Shown here piece by piece: positions 27,888 through 35,974 of a DNA stretch of 64,000 nucleotides; within the stretch, counting starts at the first letter, position 1, and each line of letters begins with the position of its first letter. Source of the DNA: Thermophilibacter mediterraneus (GTDB taxonomy: Bacteria > Actinomycetota > Coriobacteriia > Coriobacteriales > Atopobiaceae). Both the position numbers and the translations under genes were made by a program. The stretch lies in contig NZ_FPKO01000008.1 of the NCBI RefSeq assembly GCF_900119385.1, positions 350,382 to 414,381 on the forward strand, written 5' to 3'. The notes under the pieces were generated by a model. The model ran no database searches. It worked only from the letters and a program-made list of their open reading frames with translations, and was not told where the DNA came from.

Positions 27888-28663
27888 GCCCCGTCACCGC
27901 CCCTCTTCTCGTCCGCGGCCTCGGCCGCCTCGGCGGCCTGCGCGGCGCCGTGCTCGTAGGACGCGGCACCGGCCTTCTTGATGAGCCGCTCGCGGCGGGC
28001 CATGAGGCGCCGGTCGATCACGTTGTAGTAGACGACGGCGACGAGCATGGCCGCCACGGCAACGGGGATCTGCACGGCGGCGAGGTCGACGAGGCTCACG
28101 TCGTAGCCGAGGCCGGCGAGGGTGCCCTGGACGAGCAGGCCGCCCGAGCCGCCCACGAAGAGCACCTGGCCGAAGAACCAGGCGACGTTGTCCATGCCCG
28201 ACGAGATGCCCTTGAGCTCCTCGAGGTGCTTCTCGCCGATCCGCTTGCCGTCGCGCTCGACGGCGGCCTGCGCCATGGGCATGATGACGGGGCGCACGAA
28301 GCCCGCCACGCCGCCGAAGTTGATGTTGAACGCAGCGAACAGCACGCGCACCACGCCGTAGGCCGAGATGATGATGCCCGACGTCGCGTTCCTGAGCTTG
28401 CGGATGAGCGCCGCGGCGGCCTGCCGCAGGCCGTTTCGCTCGAGCGTGCCGGTGAGCACGAACGTCATGATGAAGATGCACATGCTCCGGTTAGACACGA
28501 AGCTCGTGCCGAGTGTGTCCAGGAACGACACCGCGTCCATCCCGCCCACCACGGCGGTCGCCACGGCAGCCACCATGATGATGAGGATGGAGTCGAGCTT
28601 GAGGGCAAACCCGACCACGACGATGACGATTCCCAGGAGCTTGAGCAGCTCTGCGGGGTCCAT
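27884..28663 (-). CDS. DUF969 family membrane protein
   Basis: A 259-residue protein with about six membrane segments. It includes KLLGIVIVVVGFALKLDS at the N-terminus, MCIFIMTFVLTGTLERNGLR and INFGGVAGFVRPVIMPMA, followed by a hydrophilic Ala/Glu C-terminal tail. This is the DUF969 family, obligate partner of DUF979. The ATG at 28663 follows an AAGGAGG Shine-Dalgarno. It is the first gene of the DUF969-DUF979-pcp unit and is divergent from the L-serine dehydratase gene, sharing a short promoter region of about 150 bases. The transport function is inferred from context. Confidence 0.85.
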   Translation of the reverse strand: MDPAELLKLLGIVIVVVGFALKLDSILIIMVAAVATAVVGGMDAVSFLDTLGTSFVSNRSMCIFIMTFVLTGTLERNGLRQAAAALIRKLRNATSGIIISAYGVVRVLFAAFNINFGGVAGFVRPVIMPMAQAAVERDGKRIGEKHLEELKGISSGMDNVAWFFGQVLFVGGSGGLLVQGTLAGLGYDVSLVDLAAVQIPVAVAAMLVAVVYYNVIDRRLMARRERLIKKAGAASYEHGAAQAAEAAEAADEKRGGDGA

Positions 28664-28677
28664 CGGTCCTCCTTTTC

Positions 28678-28706
28678 TTGACATTGCGACTAGGGTATCG
28701 TAGCGA
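28678..28706 (+). promoter_or_regulatory. Putative promoter of L-serine dehydratase
   Basis: TTGACA (28678-28683), a 17-base spacer and TAGCGA (28701-28706). The -35 is perfect, the -10 weak. It lies 15 bases beyond the divergent DUF969 start, so expression of the two units may interfere. Confidence 0.45.
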
Positions 28707-28818
28707 CCGGACAGAGATTCGGCGCGCGCCGTGCCCAAACCGAAACATGCGCGCCGCCCCGGCCGAGCCGGCCGCGAGAAGAACGAGGCGCCCCGCGCCG
28801 CGAGCGGAAAGGACCCCC

Positions 28819-30426
28819 ATGGCGTCCAAGCCCCAGACCCTTGCCACGACCTCGGCGTTCGAGGTGCTCGGCCCCGTGATGGTGGGGCCCTCCTCCTCCC
28901 ACACGGCCGGGGCCCTGCGCTGCGCGCGCGTCGCCGCCTCCCTGCTCGAGGGGCGCGTCGTCGGCGTGCGCTTCACCCTGTGGAACTCGTTCTCGCACAC
29001 CTACCACGGGCACGGGACGGACCGCGCGCTCGTGGCGGGCATCCTCGGGCTCGACACCGACGACGAGCGCATCCGCGACGCCTTCGACCTCGCGCGCGAG
29101 GCCGGCCTCGACTACGCCTTCGTCGAGGCGGGCGACGACGCGTCGGTGCACCCCAACACCGTCGACATCGACATGGTCGCCGAGGGCGGCGCGCGCTGCC
29201 AGGTGCGCGGCGAGAGCCTCGGCGGCGGCAAGATGCGCATCAGCCGCATCGACGGCGTGGGCGTGGACATCACCGGCGCCTACGCCACGCTCTTCGTGGC
29301 GCACCGGGACGCCCCGGGCATCCTCGCCTCGCTCACGCACCTGCTCGCGATGGCGGAGGTCAACATCGCCTTCTGCCGCACCTATCGCACCGAGCAGGGC
29401 GGCCGCGCCTACTCCGTCTTCGAGACCGACGGCGCGCCCGACGCCTCCGTGCTGCCCATGATCCGCCGCATCCGCGACGTGAGCTTCGCGACCTTCATCT
29501 CGGTCCCCGGCTCGGCCTCCGCGGTCTCCCCGGGCGTGACGGCCGAGGAGCTCTTCGACGACGGCGCGCAGCTGCTCGACGCCTGCGCCGAGCGCGGACT
29601 GTCGATCGGCGCCGTCATGCGCCTGCGCGAGGAGGGGCTCTCCGGCGCCGGGCGCGCCGACGAGGCCATGCGGCGCGTCATCGAGGTCATGCGCGACGAG
29701 ACGAGTGCGCCGGTCAGGGAGCCCTCGCGCTCGCTCGGCGGCTTCATCGGCGGCGAGGCGCGCCTCGTCGACGCCGGCAAGGCCCGATGGGCGAAACCGC
29801 TCATGGGCGCGACCCAGACCGACGCCGTGGCCCGCGCGATGGCGGTGCTCGAGCGCTCGGCGGCGATGGGCGTGATCGTGGCGGCCCCGACGGCGGGGTC
29901 GGCAGGCGTGGTGCCGGGGTGCGTGCTCGCCGCGGCGGACGCGACCGGCGCGGGCGACGACGAGGTCGCCTCCGCGCTGTGGTGCGCGGCGGCGGTGGGG
30001 CTCAACATCCAGACGCACGCGTGCGTTGCCGGCGCCGAGGGCGGCTGCCAGGCCGAGGTGGGGTCGGCGGCGGCGATGGCCGCCGCGGCGCTCGTGGAGC
30101 TGCTCGGCGGGACCCCCGAGCAGGCGCTGACGGCGAGCTCGCTCGCGATCTCCAACCTGCTGGGGCTCGTCTGCGACCCGGTGGGGGGCCTCGTCGAGGT
30201 GCCCTGCCAGGCGAGAAACGCCATCGGCGTGGCGGCCGCCTTCTCCGCGGCTCAGCTCGCCCTCTCGGGCGTCGAGTGGCTCGTGCCCTTTGACCAGGTC
30301 GTCGCGGCGATGGCCGAGGTCGGGCACGCCCTGCCCTCGCGCCTGCGCGAGACGGCCCGCGGCGGCCTCGCCGCGACGCCGGCGGCAACGAGCGCCTGCG
30401 CGACCTGCGGAGGGTGCGGGAGGTAG
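28819..30426 (+). CDS. L-serine ammonia-lyase, iron-sulfur type, fused beta-alpha chain
   Basis: Deaminates L-serine to pyruvate using a 4Fe-4S cluster. The 535-residue chain starts with the beta domain (VLGPVMVGPSSSHTAGALR). An ACT-like segment around 170-205 follows, including APGILASLTHLL. The alpha domain has AAPTAGSAGVVPGC, the THACVAGAEGGCQAEVGSA cysteine motif and LVEVPCQARNAIG. The two-subunit enzyme of many Gram-positives is here one polypeptide. It ends in a Cys-rich CATCGGC tail that may supply a cluster ligand. The ATG at 28819 follows GGAAAGGA. It is divergent from the DUF969 operon. Confidence 0.93.
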   Translation: MASKPQTLATTSAFEVLGPVMVGPSSSHTAGALRCARVAASLLEGRVVGVRFTLWNSFSHTYHGHGTDRALVAGILGLDTDDERIRDAFDLAREAGLDYAFVEAGDDASVHPNTVDIDMVAEGGARCQVRGESLGGGKMRISRIDGVGVDITGAYATLFVAHRDAPGILASLTHLLAMAEVNIAFCRTYRTEQGGRAYSVFETDGAPDASVLPMIRRIRDVSFATFISVPGSASAVSPGVTAEELFDDGAQLLDACAERGLSIGAVMRLREEGLSGAGRADEAMRRVIEVMRDETSAPVREPSRSLGGFIGGEARLVDAGKARWAKPLMGATQTDAVARAMAVLERSAAMGVIVAAPTAGSAGVVPGCVLAAADATGAGDDEVASALWCAAAVGLNIQTHACVAGAEGGCQAEVGSAAAMAAAALVELLGGTPEQALTASSLAISNLLGLVCDPVGGLVEVPCQARNAIGVAAAFSAAQLALSGVEWLVPFDQVVAAMAEVGHALPSRLRETARGGLAATPAATSACATCGGCGR

Positions 30427-30956
30427 CGGGCGCGCCGCGCGGGCGCCGGGCGGGTGCGACGCGCGGGGCGCCGCGGCCGTGCGGCGAGCCCCGCGCCCAG
30501 ACGCGGCGATTCTGTCCGCTCGCCCCCGCGTCACCTCGTTGCGGCGATTCTGTCCGCTCGCCCCCGCGATTGGGTATAACCTTTGATGTTCCCAGGAGCA
30601 GGCGATTCCGTGTTACAGCACGGACTAACCTCTTACATGTTCTTCTCGTCCTCTTATTTTGTGACGAGGCTTCTGTGAGGTAGTCGCACCTCTCCCGAGC
30701 GGCACTCTCGGCACGGGAGAGTACCCAATCGGAGGGGTCTCCTGACAAATTCGCCCCTTCCGAAAACGCGAGGACCTCATAATACCCAACGACGCAGAGA
30801 ATGTGGCGCAGGGCCCGCGACAGCCGCGACAGGGCCCGCGACAGCCGAGCCAGGGGCGAGTTCTTGCGCCGCTCGTCTGGCCGGCCGCGCCCGAGTCGCA
30901 ACCGGCCCGAGAGCTGACAGTCCAAACCATAATGAACATATACTCGCGCATGAAAA
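30427..30956. other. Intergenic region with direct repeats and palindromic fragments
   Basis: About 530 bases with no supported gene. It holds a 28-base direct repeat (GCGGCGATTCTGTCCGCTCG at 30503-30530 and 30541-30568), a palindromic element with GATTGGGTA and TACCCAATC motifs (about 30562-30800) related to the one near 3.4 kb, and a 21-base direct repeat (30811-30831, 30832-30852). Parts of 30570-30680 are AT-richer than the rest of the window. Confidence 0.65.
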
Positions 30957-30976
30957 AGGGCCCCTCTCGGGGCCCT
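30953..30976 (-). terminator. Terminator of the tRNA cluster
   Basis: AGGGCCCC pairs with GGGGCCCT across a TCTC loop (30957-30976), followed on the minus strand by a run of five T residues. It lies a few bases after the last tRNA-Glu, a classic intrinsic terminator. Confidence 0.9.
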
Positions 30977-30983
30977 GAACGTT

Positions 30984-31060
30984 TGGTAGCCCGTACCAGA
31001 TTCGAACTGGTGATCTCCGCCTTGAGAGGGCGGCGTCCTGAACCGCTAGACGAACGGGCC
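30984..31060 (-). tRNA. tRNA-Glu (CTC), copy 2
   Basis: A 77-base gene including an encoded CCA. The acceptor stem GGCCCGT pairs with ACGGGCT (first pair G-U), and the anticodon loop CTCTCAA gives anticodon CTC inside a CCGCC/GGCGG stem. The T-arm loop is TTCGAAT. Identical to the copy at 31064-31140, three bases upstream. Confidence 0.97.
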
Positions 31061-31063
31061 AAA

Positions 31064-31140
31064 TGGTAGCCCGTACCAGATTCGAACTGGTGATCTCCGC
31101 CTTGAGAGGGCGGCGTCCTGAACCGCTAGACGAACGGGCC
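31064..31140 (-). tRNA. tRNA-Glu (CTC), copy 1
   Basis: Identical in all 77 bases to the tRNA at 30984-31060, with encoded CCA. Two adjacent identical copies in one transcript with tRNA-Gln upstream suggest a local tandem duplication to raise the dose of the GAG-reading tRNA in a high-GC genome. Confidence 0.97.
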
Positions 31141-31165
31141 ACATATACGATTGTCAGACGGCAAA

Positions 31166-31239
31166 TGGCTGGGGTGGAGAGAGTCGAACTCCCGCTGACG
31201 GAACCAGAATCCGCTGTCCTACCACTAGACGACACCCCA
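31166..31239 (-). tRNA. tRNA-Gln (CTG)
   Basis: A 74-base gene with encoded CCA. The acceptor TGGGGTG pairs with CACCCCA, and the anticodon loop TTCTGGT gives CTG for CAG codons. It is first in a Gln-Glu-Glu cluster read on the minus strand. Confidence 0.96.
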
Positions 31240-31391
31240 ATGTTGCCATCCGTGCGCCTCTCAGCGCGGGAAAACACTATACGGGAAAGGCGACGGCCAT
31301 GCAAGCGTGATTTTTGGAAAAGTTGTGGCGCCCGCGGGACGGCGGCGCCGACCGCAAAAGGCGGCTCCCCGGGCGGGCGCGGGACGCGCGC

Positions 31392-32783
31392 CTACCAGCG
31401 CAGCCACGCGAGCTCGGCCTCGCGGTCGTTCTCGAGCTCCCCCGCCATCACCGCGGCCAGCAGCTGCTCGAGCACCATCCCCACGCCCGGCCCCGGCTCG
31501 ACGCCGCGCTCGCGAATCACGTCGGCGCCGCCCACGGCGAGGTCGCGGACGCGCCAGACCCCTCCGGCGGCGAGCTCCTCGCGCAGGGCCCGCGTCATGG
31601 CGTCGAGCTCGACGGCGTAGCCCATGCACGCGCTCGCCTTGGCGACGGCGTCGGAGCGCTTGAGGTCGAGCAGGGCAAACGAGAGCTCCCGGGCGCGCCC
31701 GGGGCAGGCGTGCTCGAGCTCGGCGAGCATCCTGCGCATGGAGGCGCGCGTGGGGCGGATCTCGAAGTCATGGAGAAGGACGAGCGCGCGGGCGGCCCGC
31801 ACGGTCTCGCCCGGGACGGCCAGGCGCCCCATCACCTCGCGCAGCACGCGCGCGCCGGCAGCGGGGTGACCGAAGAAGTGACCCCTGCCCGAGACGTCCT
31901 CGCTCCAGCACGCGGGCTTCGCGACGTCGTGCAGCAGCGCCGCCCAGCGCAGCGCCTGCGACGCCGCGCCGCCCGTGAACTCCTCGACGCCGGCGCAGAC
32001 GCGCGCGGTGTGCTCGAGGACGTCGTGGGCGTGATAGGGACTCCGCTGCTCGAACCCCTCCATCGGGGCGAGCTCGGGGACCGCGGCTGCCATGACGGCG
32101 AACTCGCCGCGCAGCGCCCGGGCGACGCGCCCCGTGGCGAGGATGCCGTCGAGCTCCTGCCCCACGCGCTCCCGGGCGATGTCGGCGAGCCCCCCGGCGC
32201 GCTCGACGAGCGCCTCCCGCGTGCGGGGCTCGATCCTCGCGTCGAGCCGGCAGGCGAAGCGCACCGCGCGCAGGACGCGCAGCGCGTCCTCCTCGAAGCG
32301 CCGCCTGGGGTCGCCCACCGCTCGGATGACGCGCGCCCCGAGGTCCCCCCGCCCGCCGAAGGGGTCGAGCAGCCCCCGCTTGGGGTGGAAGGCCATCGCG
32401 TTGACCGTGAAGTCGCGGCGGGCCAGGTCCTCACGCACGTCCGTGACGAAGCGGACCTCGTCGGGGTGACGGCGGTCCGAGTAGGCGCCCTCCACGCGGT
32501 AGGTGGTCGTCTCGACCGGCCTGCCGTCCACGACGGCGGTCAGCGTGCCGTGCGCGACGCCGGTCTCGTGGACGTCCGCGCCCGCGGCGCGCAGCACGCG
32601 CTCGGCCTCGGGCCACGGCGCGGAGGTGGTCACGTCGACGTCGTGGCCGGGGCGTCCGAGCAGGGCGTCGCGCACCCAGCCGCCCACGACCCACGCCTCG
32701 AAGCCCGCCGCCTCGAGCGCGTCGACGACGCGCCGGGCGTAGGCCGGCAGCTCGCGCGCGAGGCGCTCCTCGGTGGCGTCCAT
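31392..32783 (-). CDS. cca: CCA tRNA nucleotidyltransferase with HD domain
   Basis: Adds or repairs the 3' CCA of tRNAs. The 463-residue class II enzyme has the nucleotidyltransferase signature VVGGWVRDALLGR followed by the DVD metal-binding pair at about 35-52, the RRDFTVNAMAFHP motif, and the DPRRRFEEDALRVLRAVRFA nucleotide-selection helix. A C-terminal HD domain carries ALLHDVAKP. The HD domain suggests added 2',3'-phosphodiesterase or phosphatase activity. Its position beside a tRNA cluster is functionally apt, although those tRNAs already encode CCA. Confidence 0.93.
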   Translation of the reverse strand: MDATEERLARELPAYARRVVDALEAAGFEAWVVGGWVRDALLGRPGHDVDVTTSAPWPEAERVLRAAGADVHETGVAHGTLTAVVDGRPVETTTYRVEGAYSDRRHPDEVRFVTDVREDLARRDFTVNAMAFHPKRGLLDPFGGRGDLGARVIRAVGDPRRRFEEDALRVLRAVRFACRLDARIEPRTREALVERAGGLADIARERVGQELDGILATGRVARALRGEFAVMAAAVPELAPMEGFEQRSPYHAHDVLEHTARVCAGVEEFTGGAASQALRWAALLHDVAKPACWSEDVSGRGHFFGHPAAGARVLREVMGRLAVPGETVRAARALVLLHDFEIRPTRASMRRMLAELEHACPGRARELSFALLDLKRSDAVAKASACMGYAVELDAMTRALREELAAGGVWRVRDLAVGGADVIRERGVEPGPGVGMVLEQLLAAVMAGELENDREAELAWLRW

Positions 32784-32861
32784 GCGCCTCCCTCCCGACG
32801 TTCTTCTCCCCTTCCACTCCCGCCAATTCTAGCAGCGCGGCGCGCCGCCGGCGCCCCCTTC

Positions 32862-32943
32862 GTGCAAAGGGGACAGGCACTTTTGTACGCCGCCTTCGGC
32901 CGTGCAAAAGTGCCTGTCCCCTTTGCACGTGTCCCCTTTGCAC
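32862..32943. repeat. AAAGGGGACAGGCACTTTT palindrome, copy 1
   Basis: Arms of 23 bases (32862-32884 and 32906-32928) are exact complements, beginning GTGCAAAGGGGACAGGC, with a further GTCCCCTTTGCAC half-copy to 32943. The same palindrome occurs at 35906-35963. The two copies bracket the PepC gene pair. The motif resembles widespread REP-type elements. Confidence 0.9.
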
Positions 32944-33040
32944 GGCGCCCCCTTCGCGGCGCCAAATTCGGGCGCGTCCGTGCAGGCCAGCGTGCTACCC
33001 TAGTGCGCTGTCGGATCATCGAACGAACGGGAGGACAGAG

Positions 33041-34399
33041 ATGGACGATATGACGAGCGTCACCGCCGACGACCTTGCCCGCGCACGCGAGGAGTTCTTC
33101 TCCGAGCGCGCCAACGTCGTCGCCAAGAACGCCGTGAGCTCGGTGGGCGTCCGCGCGGCCGCGCGCGTGCCCGAGGGCGTCGCCGCGAACGCCATGACCT
33201 TCGACGTCGAGGTCAGCCAGGGCGAGCGCTGCGACCAGCAGCGCTCCGGCCGCTGCTGGATGTTCGCGAGCCTGAACACCATGCGCTACCGCGTCATCAA
33301 GAAGTACGGCCTCAAGAGCTTCGAGCTCTCCCAGGCCTACCCGCTCTTCTGGGACAAGCTCGAGAAGAGCAACTGGTTCTTCGAGAACATCCTCGACACG
33401 CTCGACGAGCCGCTCTCCGGCCGCCTCGTGGCCTACCTGCTCAGCGACCCCGTCGGCGACGGCGGGCAGTGGGACATGTTCAAGAGCCTCGTCAAGAAGT
33501 ACGGCGTCTGCCCCAAGGAGGCCATGCCCGAGACCGCCTGCTCGCGCAACACCTCCGAGCTGCACGCCTACCTCACGCGCTACCTGCGCGGCGCGGCCAA
33601 GCGCCTGCGCCAGAGCCACGAGGCGGGCGTGGGGCGCGACGAGCTCGAGGAGATGAAGAAGGAGATGATGGGCGACGTCTACCGCCTGCTCGTCACCTGC
33701 CTCGGCGAGCCGCCCGCGTCCTTCGAGGTCCGTCTGCGCGACAAGGACGACAACCTGGCGCTCTCCGGCACCTTCACCCCGCTCGAGTTCTTCTCCGAGG
33801 CCGTGGGCATGAACGTCGACGACTACGTGAGCCTCATCTCGGCCCCCACCGCCGACAAGCCCTTCGGCCACACCTACACCGTGAGCCGCCTCGGCAACGT
33901 CGTCGAGGACGGCGGCGTGCGCTACCTCAACCTTCCGATCGAGCGCCTCAAGGACGCCGCGATCGCGCAGCTGCGCGACGACCTGCCCGTGTGGTTCGGC
34001 TGCGACGTGGGCCAGAGCTTCATCCGCGAGGAGGGCATCATGGACACCGCGGCGCTTGACGTCGACGGCCTCTTCGGCTTCGAGGTCGAGGGCTGCATGG
34101 ACCGCGCCGAGCGGCTCGACTACGGCGAGTCGCTCATGACCCACGCCATGGTCCTCGAGGGCGTGAACCTCGACGCCGACGGCCGCCCGACGCTCTGGAA
34201 GGTCGAGAACAGCTGGGGCAAGGACCACGGCCGCAACGGCTTCGACACCCTCTCCGACCCGTGGTTCGACGAGTACGTCTACCAGGTCGTCGTTGACAAG
34301 AAGTACCTGAGCGACGACGAGCGGGCCACCTACGAGGGCGAGGATCCCACGGTGCTCGCGCCCTGGGACCCCATGGGCTCGCTCGCCCGCGTGCGCTAG
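33041..34399 (+). CDS. pepC: Aminopeptidase C (bleomycin hydrolase family C1B), first copy
   Basis: A 452-residue papain-fold cysteine aminopeptidase that trims peptides in the cytoplasm. The catalytic Cys72 is in SGRCWMF, the His in THAMVLEGV and the Asn in VENSWG; the oxyanion Gln lies just before the Cys. The length fits the homohexameric PepC/Blh family. The ATG at 33041 follows GGGAGG, with another in-frame Met at residue 4. It is followed after 9 bases by a paralogue, so they are co-transcribed. Confidence 0.93.
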   Translation: MDDMTSVTADDLARAREEFFSERANVVAKNAVSSVGVRAAARVPEGVAANAMTFDVEVSQGERCDQQRSGRCWMFASLNTMRYRVIKKYGLKSFELSQAYPLFWDKLEKSNWFFENILDTLDEPLSGRLVAYLLSDPVGDGGQWDMFKSLVKKYGVCPKEAMPETACSRNTSELHAYLTRYLRGAAKRLRQSHEAGVGRDELEEMKKEMMGDVYRLLVTCLGEPPASFEVRLRDKDDNLALSGTFTPLEFFSEAVGMNVDDYVSLISAPTADKPFGHTYTVSRLGNVVEDGGVRYLNLPIERLKDAAIAQLRDDLPVWFGCDVGQSFIREEGIMDTAALDVDGLFGFEVEGCMDRAERLDYGESLMTHAMVLEGVNLDADGRPTLWKVENSWGKDHGRNGFDTLSDPWFDEYVYQVVVDKKYLSDDERATYEGEDPTVLAPWDPMGSLARVR

Positions 34400-34408
34400 G
34401 GAGGCGGC

Positions 34409-35854
34409 ATGAGAGACTACTCCGCGGGCGCCATCGCGCCGCAGTCCGTCGACGAGCTCACCGCGTCCTTCTCGGCTGATCGCGCCAACCGCGTGGCGAG
34501 AAACGCCGTGACCTCGATGAACGTCCACGCCGCCGCGCGCGACGTGGCGCGCATGCGCACCTACCACGACACCTTCGGGGTCTCGCGCAAGCGCACGGGC
34601 AAGGTCACCAACCAGCGCCACTCCGGGCGCTGCTGGATGTTCTCGGCCTTCAACGTGGCCCGCGCGGCCACGATGGAGCTGCTCGACGTCGACGACTTCG
34701 AGTTCTCGCAGGCCTTCGGCTTCTTCTACGACAAGCTCGAGAAGTTCAACGTCGGCCTCGAGTACGTCATCGAGACCGCCGGCCTGCCCATCGACTCGCG
34801 CGAGGTCGCCGACCTGCTCGAGCACTCGATGGGCGACGGCAACTACTACCCCGCCGCGATGAACATCATCAGGAAGTGGGGGCTCGTCCCCAAGGACGCC
34901 ATGCCCGAGAGCGCCTGCACCAAGGACGCGGACCAGATGAACGCCCAGCTCGAGCGCCTGTTCCGCAAGAGCGCGATGGAGCTGCGCCGCCTGGTGGCGG
35001 GCGGCGCCGACATGGACGCGGTGCGCGCGGCCAAGGACTCGATGGTGGCGCAGTGCCACCAGGTGCTCGCCGTGTGCCTGGGCGAGCCGCCGCTGACGAT
35101 CGACGTCGAGGTCGTCGTGGGCAAGGCGTGCAAGGTGGACCCGGCGCGCCTCGTCGTGCAGGAGGGCGCAGAGGCGGACGAGAAGGACGGCCCGCGCCGC
35201 CTGCTCGTCGACCGCGGCATCACGCCGCGGGAGTTCGCCGAGCGCTACGTGCCCTTTGACCCGAGCGACTACGTGCAGCTCGAGCACCTCCCCGGCGAGA
35301 GCCGCCCGTTCGGCACCGTGTACCACCGGCGCTTCTCGGACACCATGGCCGGCGGCGTGCCGGTGCGCTTCCTCAACGTGCCGTTCGAGGTGCTCGAGGA
35401 CGCGGCGGTGGCGTCGCTGCGCGCGGGCGTGCCGTGCGAGATGGCCTGCGACGTGGGCCAGCAGTTCCCGCGGCGCATCGAGGACTTCCCCGGCGTGCTC
35501 GCGTGCGACACGATGGACTACGAGGGCCTCTTCGGCGTGGACCTCTCCATGAGCCGCGAGGACATGCTCGACGCCCGCGAGACGCGCAACACCCACGCGA
35601 TGACCTTCCAGGGCGTGCAGCTCGGCGACGACGGGTGCCCCGTGGCCTGGCGCATCGAGAACAGCTGGGGCGAGGACAGCTGCAAGGACGGCTACCTCGT
35701 GGCGAGCGCTGACTGGTACCGCACCTACGGCGGCGAGGTCGTGGTGAGGCGCGAGTTCGTGCCGGCCGAGTACCTCGAGCTGTGGGACAGCGCCCCCGTC
35801 GTGGAGGTCGAGCCCTGGACCAACGTCGGCTGCGCCCTGGCCCCGCGCGTGTGA
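34409..35854 (+). CDS. pepC: Aminopeptidase C (bleomycin hydrolase family C1B), second copy
   Basis: A 481-residue paralogue of the preceding gene with all catalytic residues: Cys75 in HSGRCWMF, His in THAMTFQGV and Asn in IENSWGED. It differs by an insertion of about 30 residues around 230-265 (KACKVDPARLVVQEGAEADE region) and by a longer C-terminus. Since the C-terminus enters the active site in this family and fixes exopeptidase behaviour, the two proteins may differ in cleavage preference. The ATG at 34409 follows GGGAGG. A REP-like palindrome follows 50 bases after the stop. Confidence 0.92.
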   Translation: MRDYSAGAIAPQSVDELTASFSADRANRVARNAVTSMNVHAAARDVARMRTYHDTFGVSRKRTGKVTNQRHSGRCWMFSAFNVARAATMELLDVDDFEFSQAFGFFYDKLEKFNVGLEYVIETAGLPIDSREVADLLEHSMGDGNYYPAAMNIIRKWGLVPKDAMPESACTKDADQMNAQLERLFRKSAMELRRLVAGGADMDAVRAAKDSMVAQCHQVLAVCLGEPPLTIDVEVVVGKACKVDPARLVVQEGAEADEKDGPRRLLVDRGITPREFAERYVPFDPSDYVQLEHLPGESRPFGTVYHRRFSDTMAGGVPVRFLNVPFEVLEDAAVASLRAGVPCEMACDVGQQFPRRIEDFPGVLACDTMDYEGLFGVDLSMSREDMLDARETRNTHAMTFQGVQLGDDGCPVAWRIENSWGEDSCKDGYLVASADWYRTYGGEVVVRREFVPAEYLELWDSAPVVEVEPWTNVGCALAPRV

Positions 35855-35905
35855 CACAGGGGGACAGCCCGGCCGCCGCGCGTTCTTCTCGACGCGCGGC
35901 GGCCC

Positions 35906-35963
35906 GTGCAAAGGGGACAGGCACTTTTGCACGGTCGTGCAAAAGTGCCTGTCCCCTTTGCAC
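35906..35963. repeat. AAAGGGGACAGGCACTTTT palindrome, copy 2
   Basis: 23-base arms (35906-35928 and 35941-35963) identical in sequence to those at 32862-32928, plus a CCCTTTGCAC remnant running to the yigZ stop. It lies between convergent pepC and yigZ and may serve as a shared transcript end, although it lacks a U-tract. Confidence 0.9.
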
Positions 35964-35974
35964 CCCTTTGCACG

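Noticed and set aside
30984-31140. Duplicate tRNA-Glu as an assembly error
   Set aside because: Two tRNA copies separated by three bases sit within one transcript with a terminator and a distinct tRNA-Gln upstream. Short tandem tRNA duplication is common and no other disruption is seen.
32630-35932. Very long minus-strand open frame opposite the PepC genes
   Set aside because: It is antisense to two genes with full catalytic motifs and translates to Val/Ala/Arg/His-rich sequence typical of high-GC shadow frames. No ribosome-binding site.
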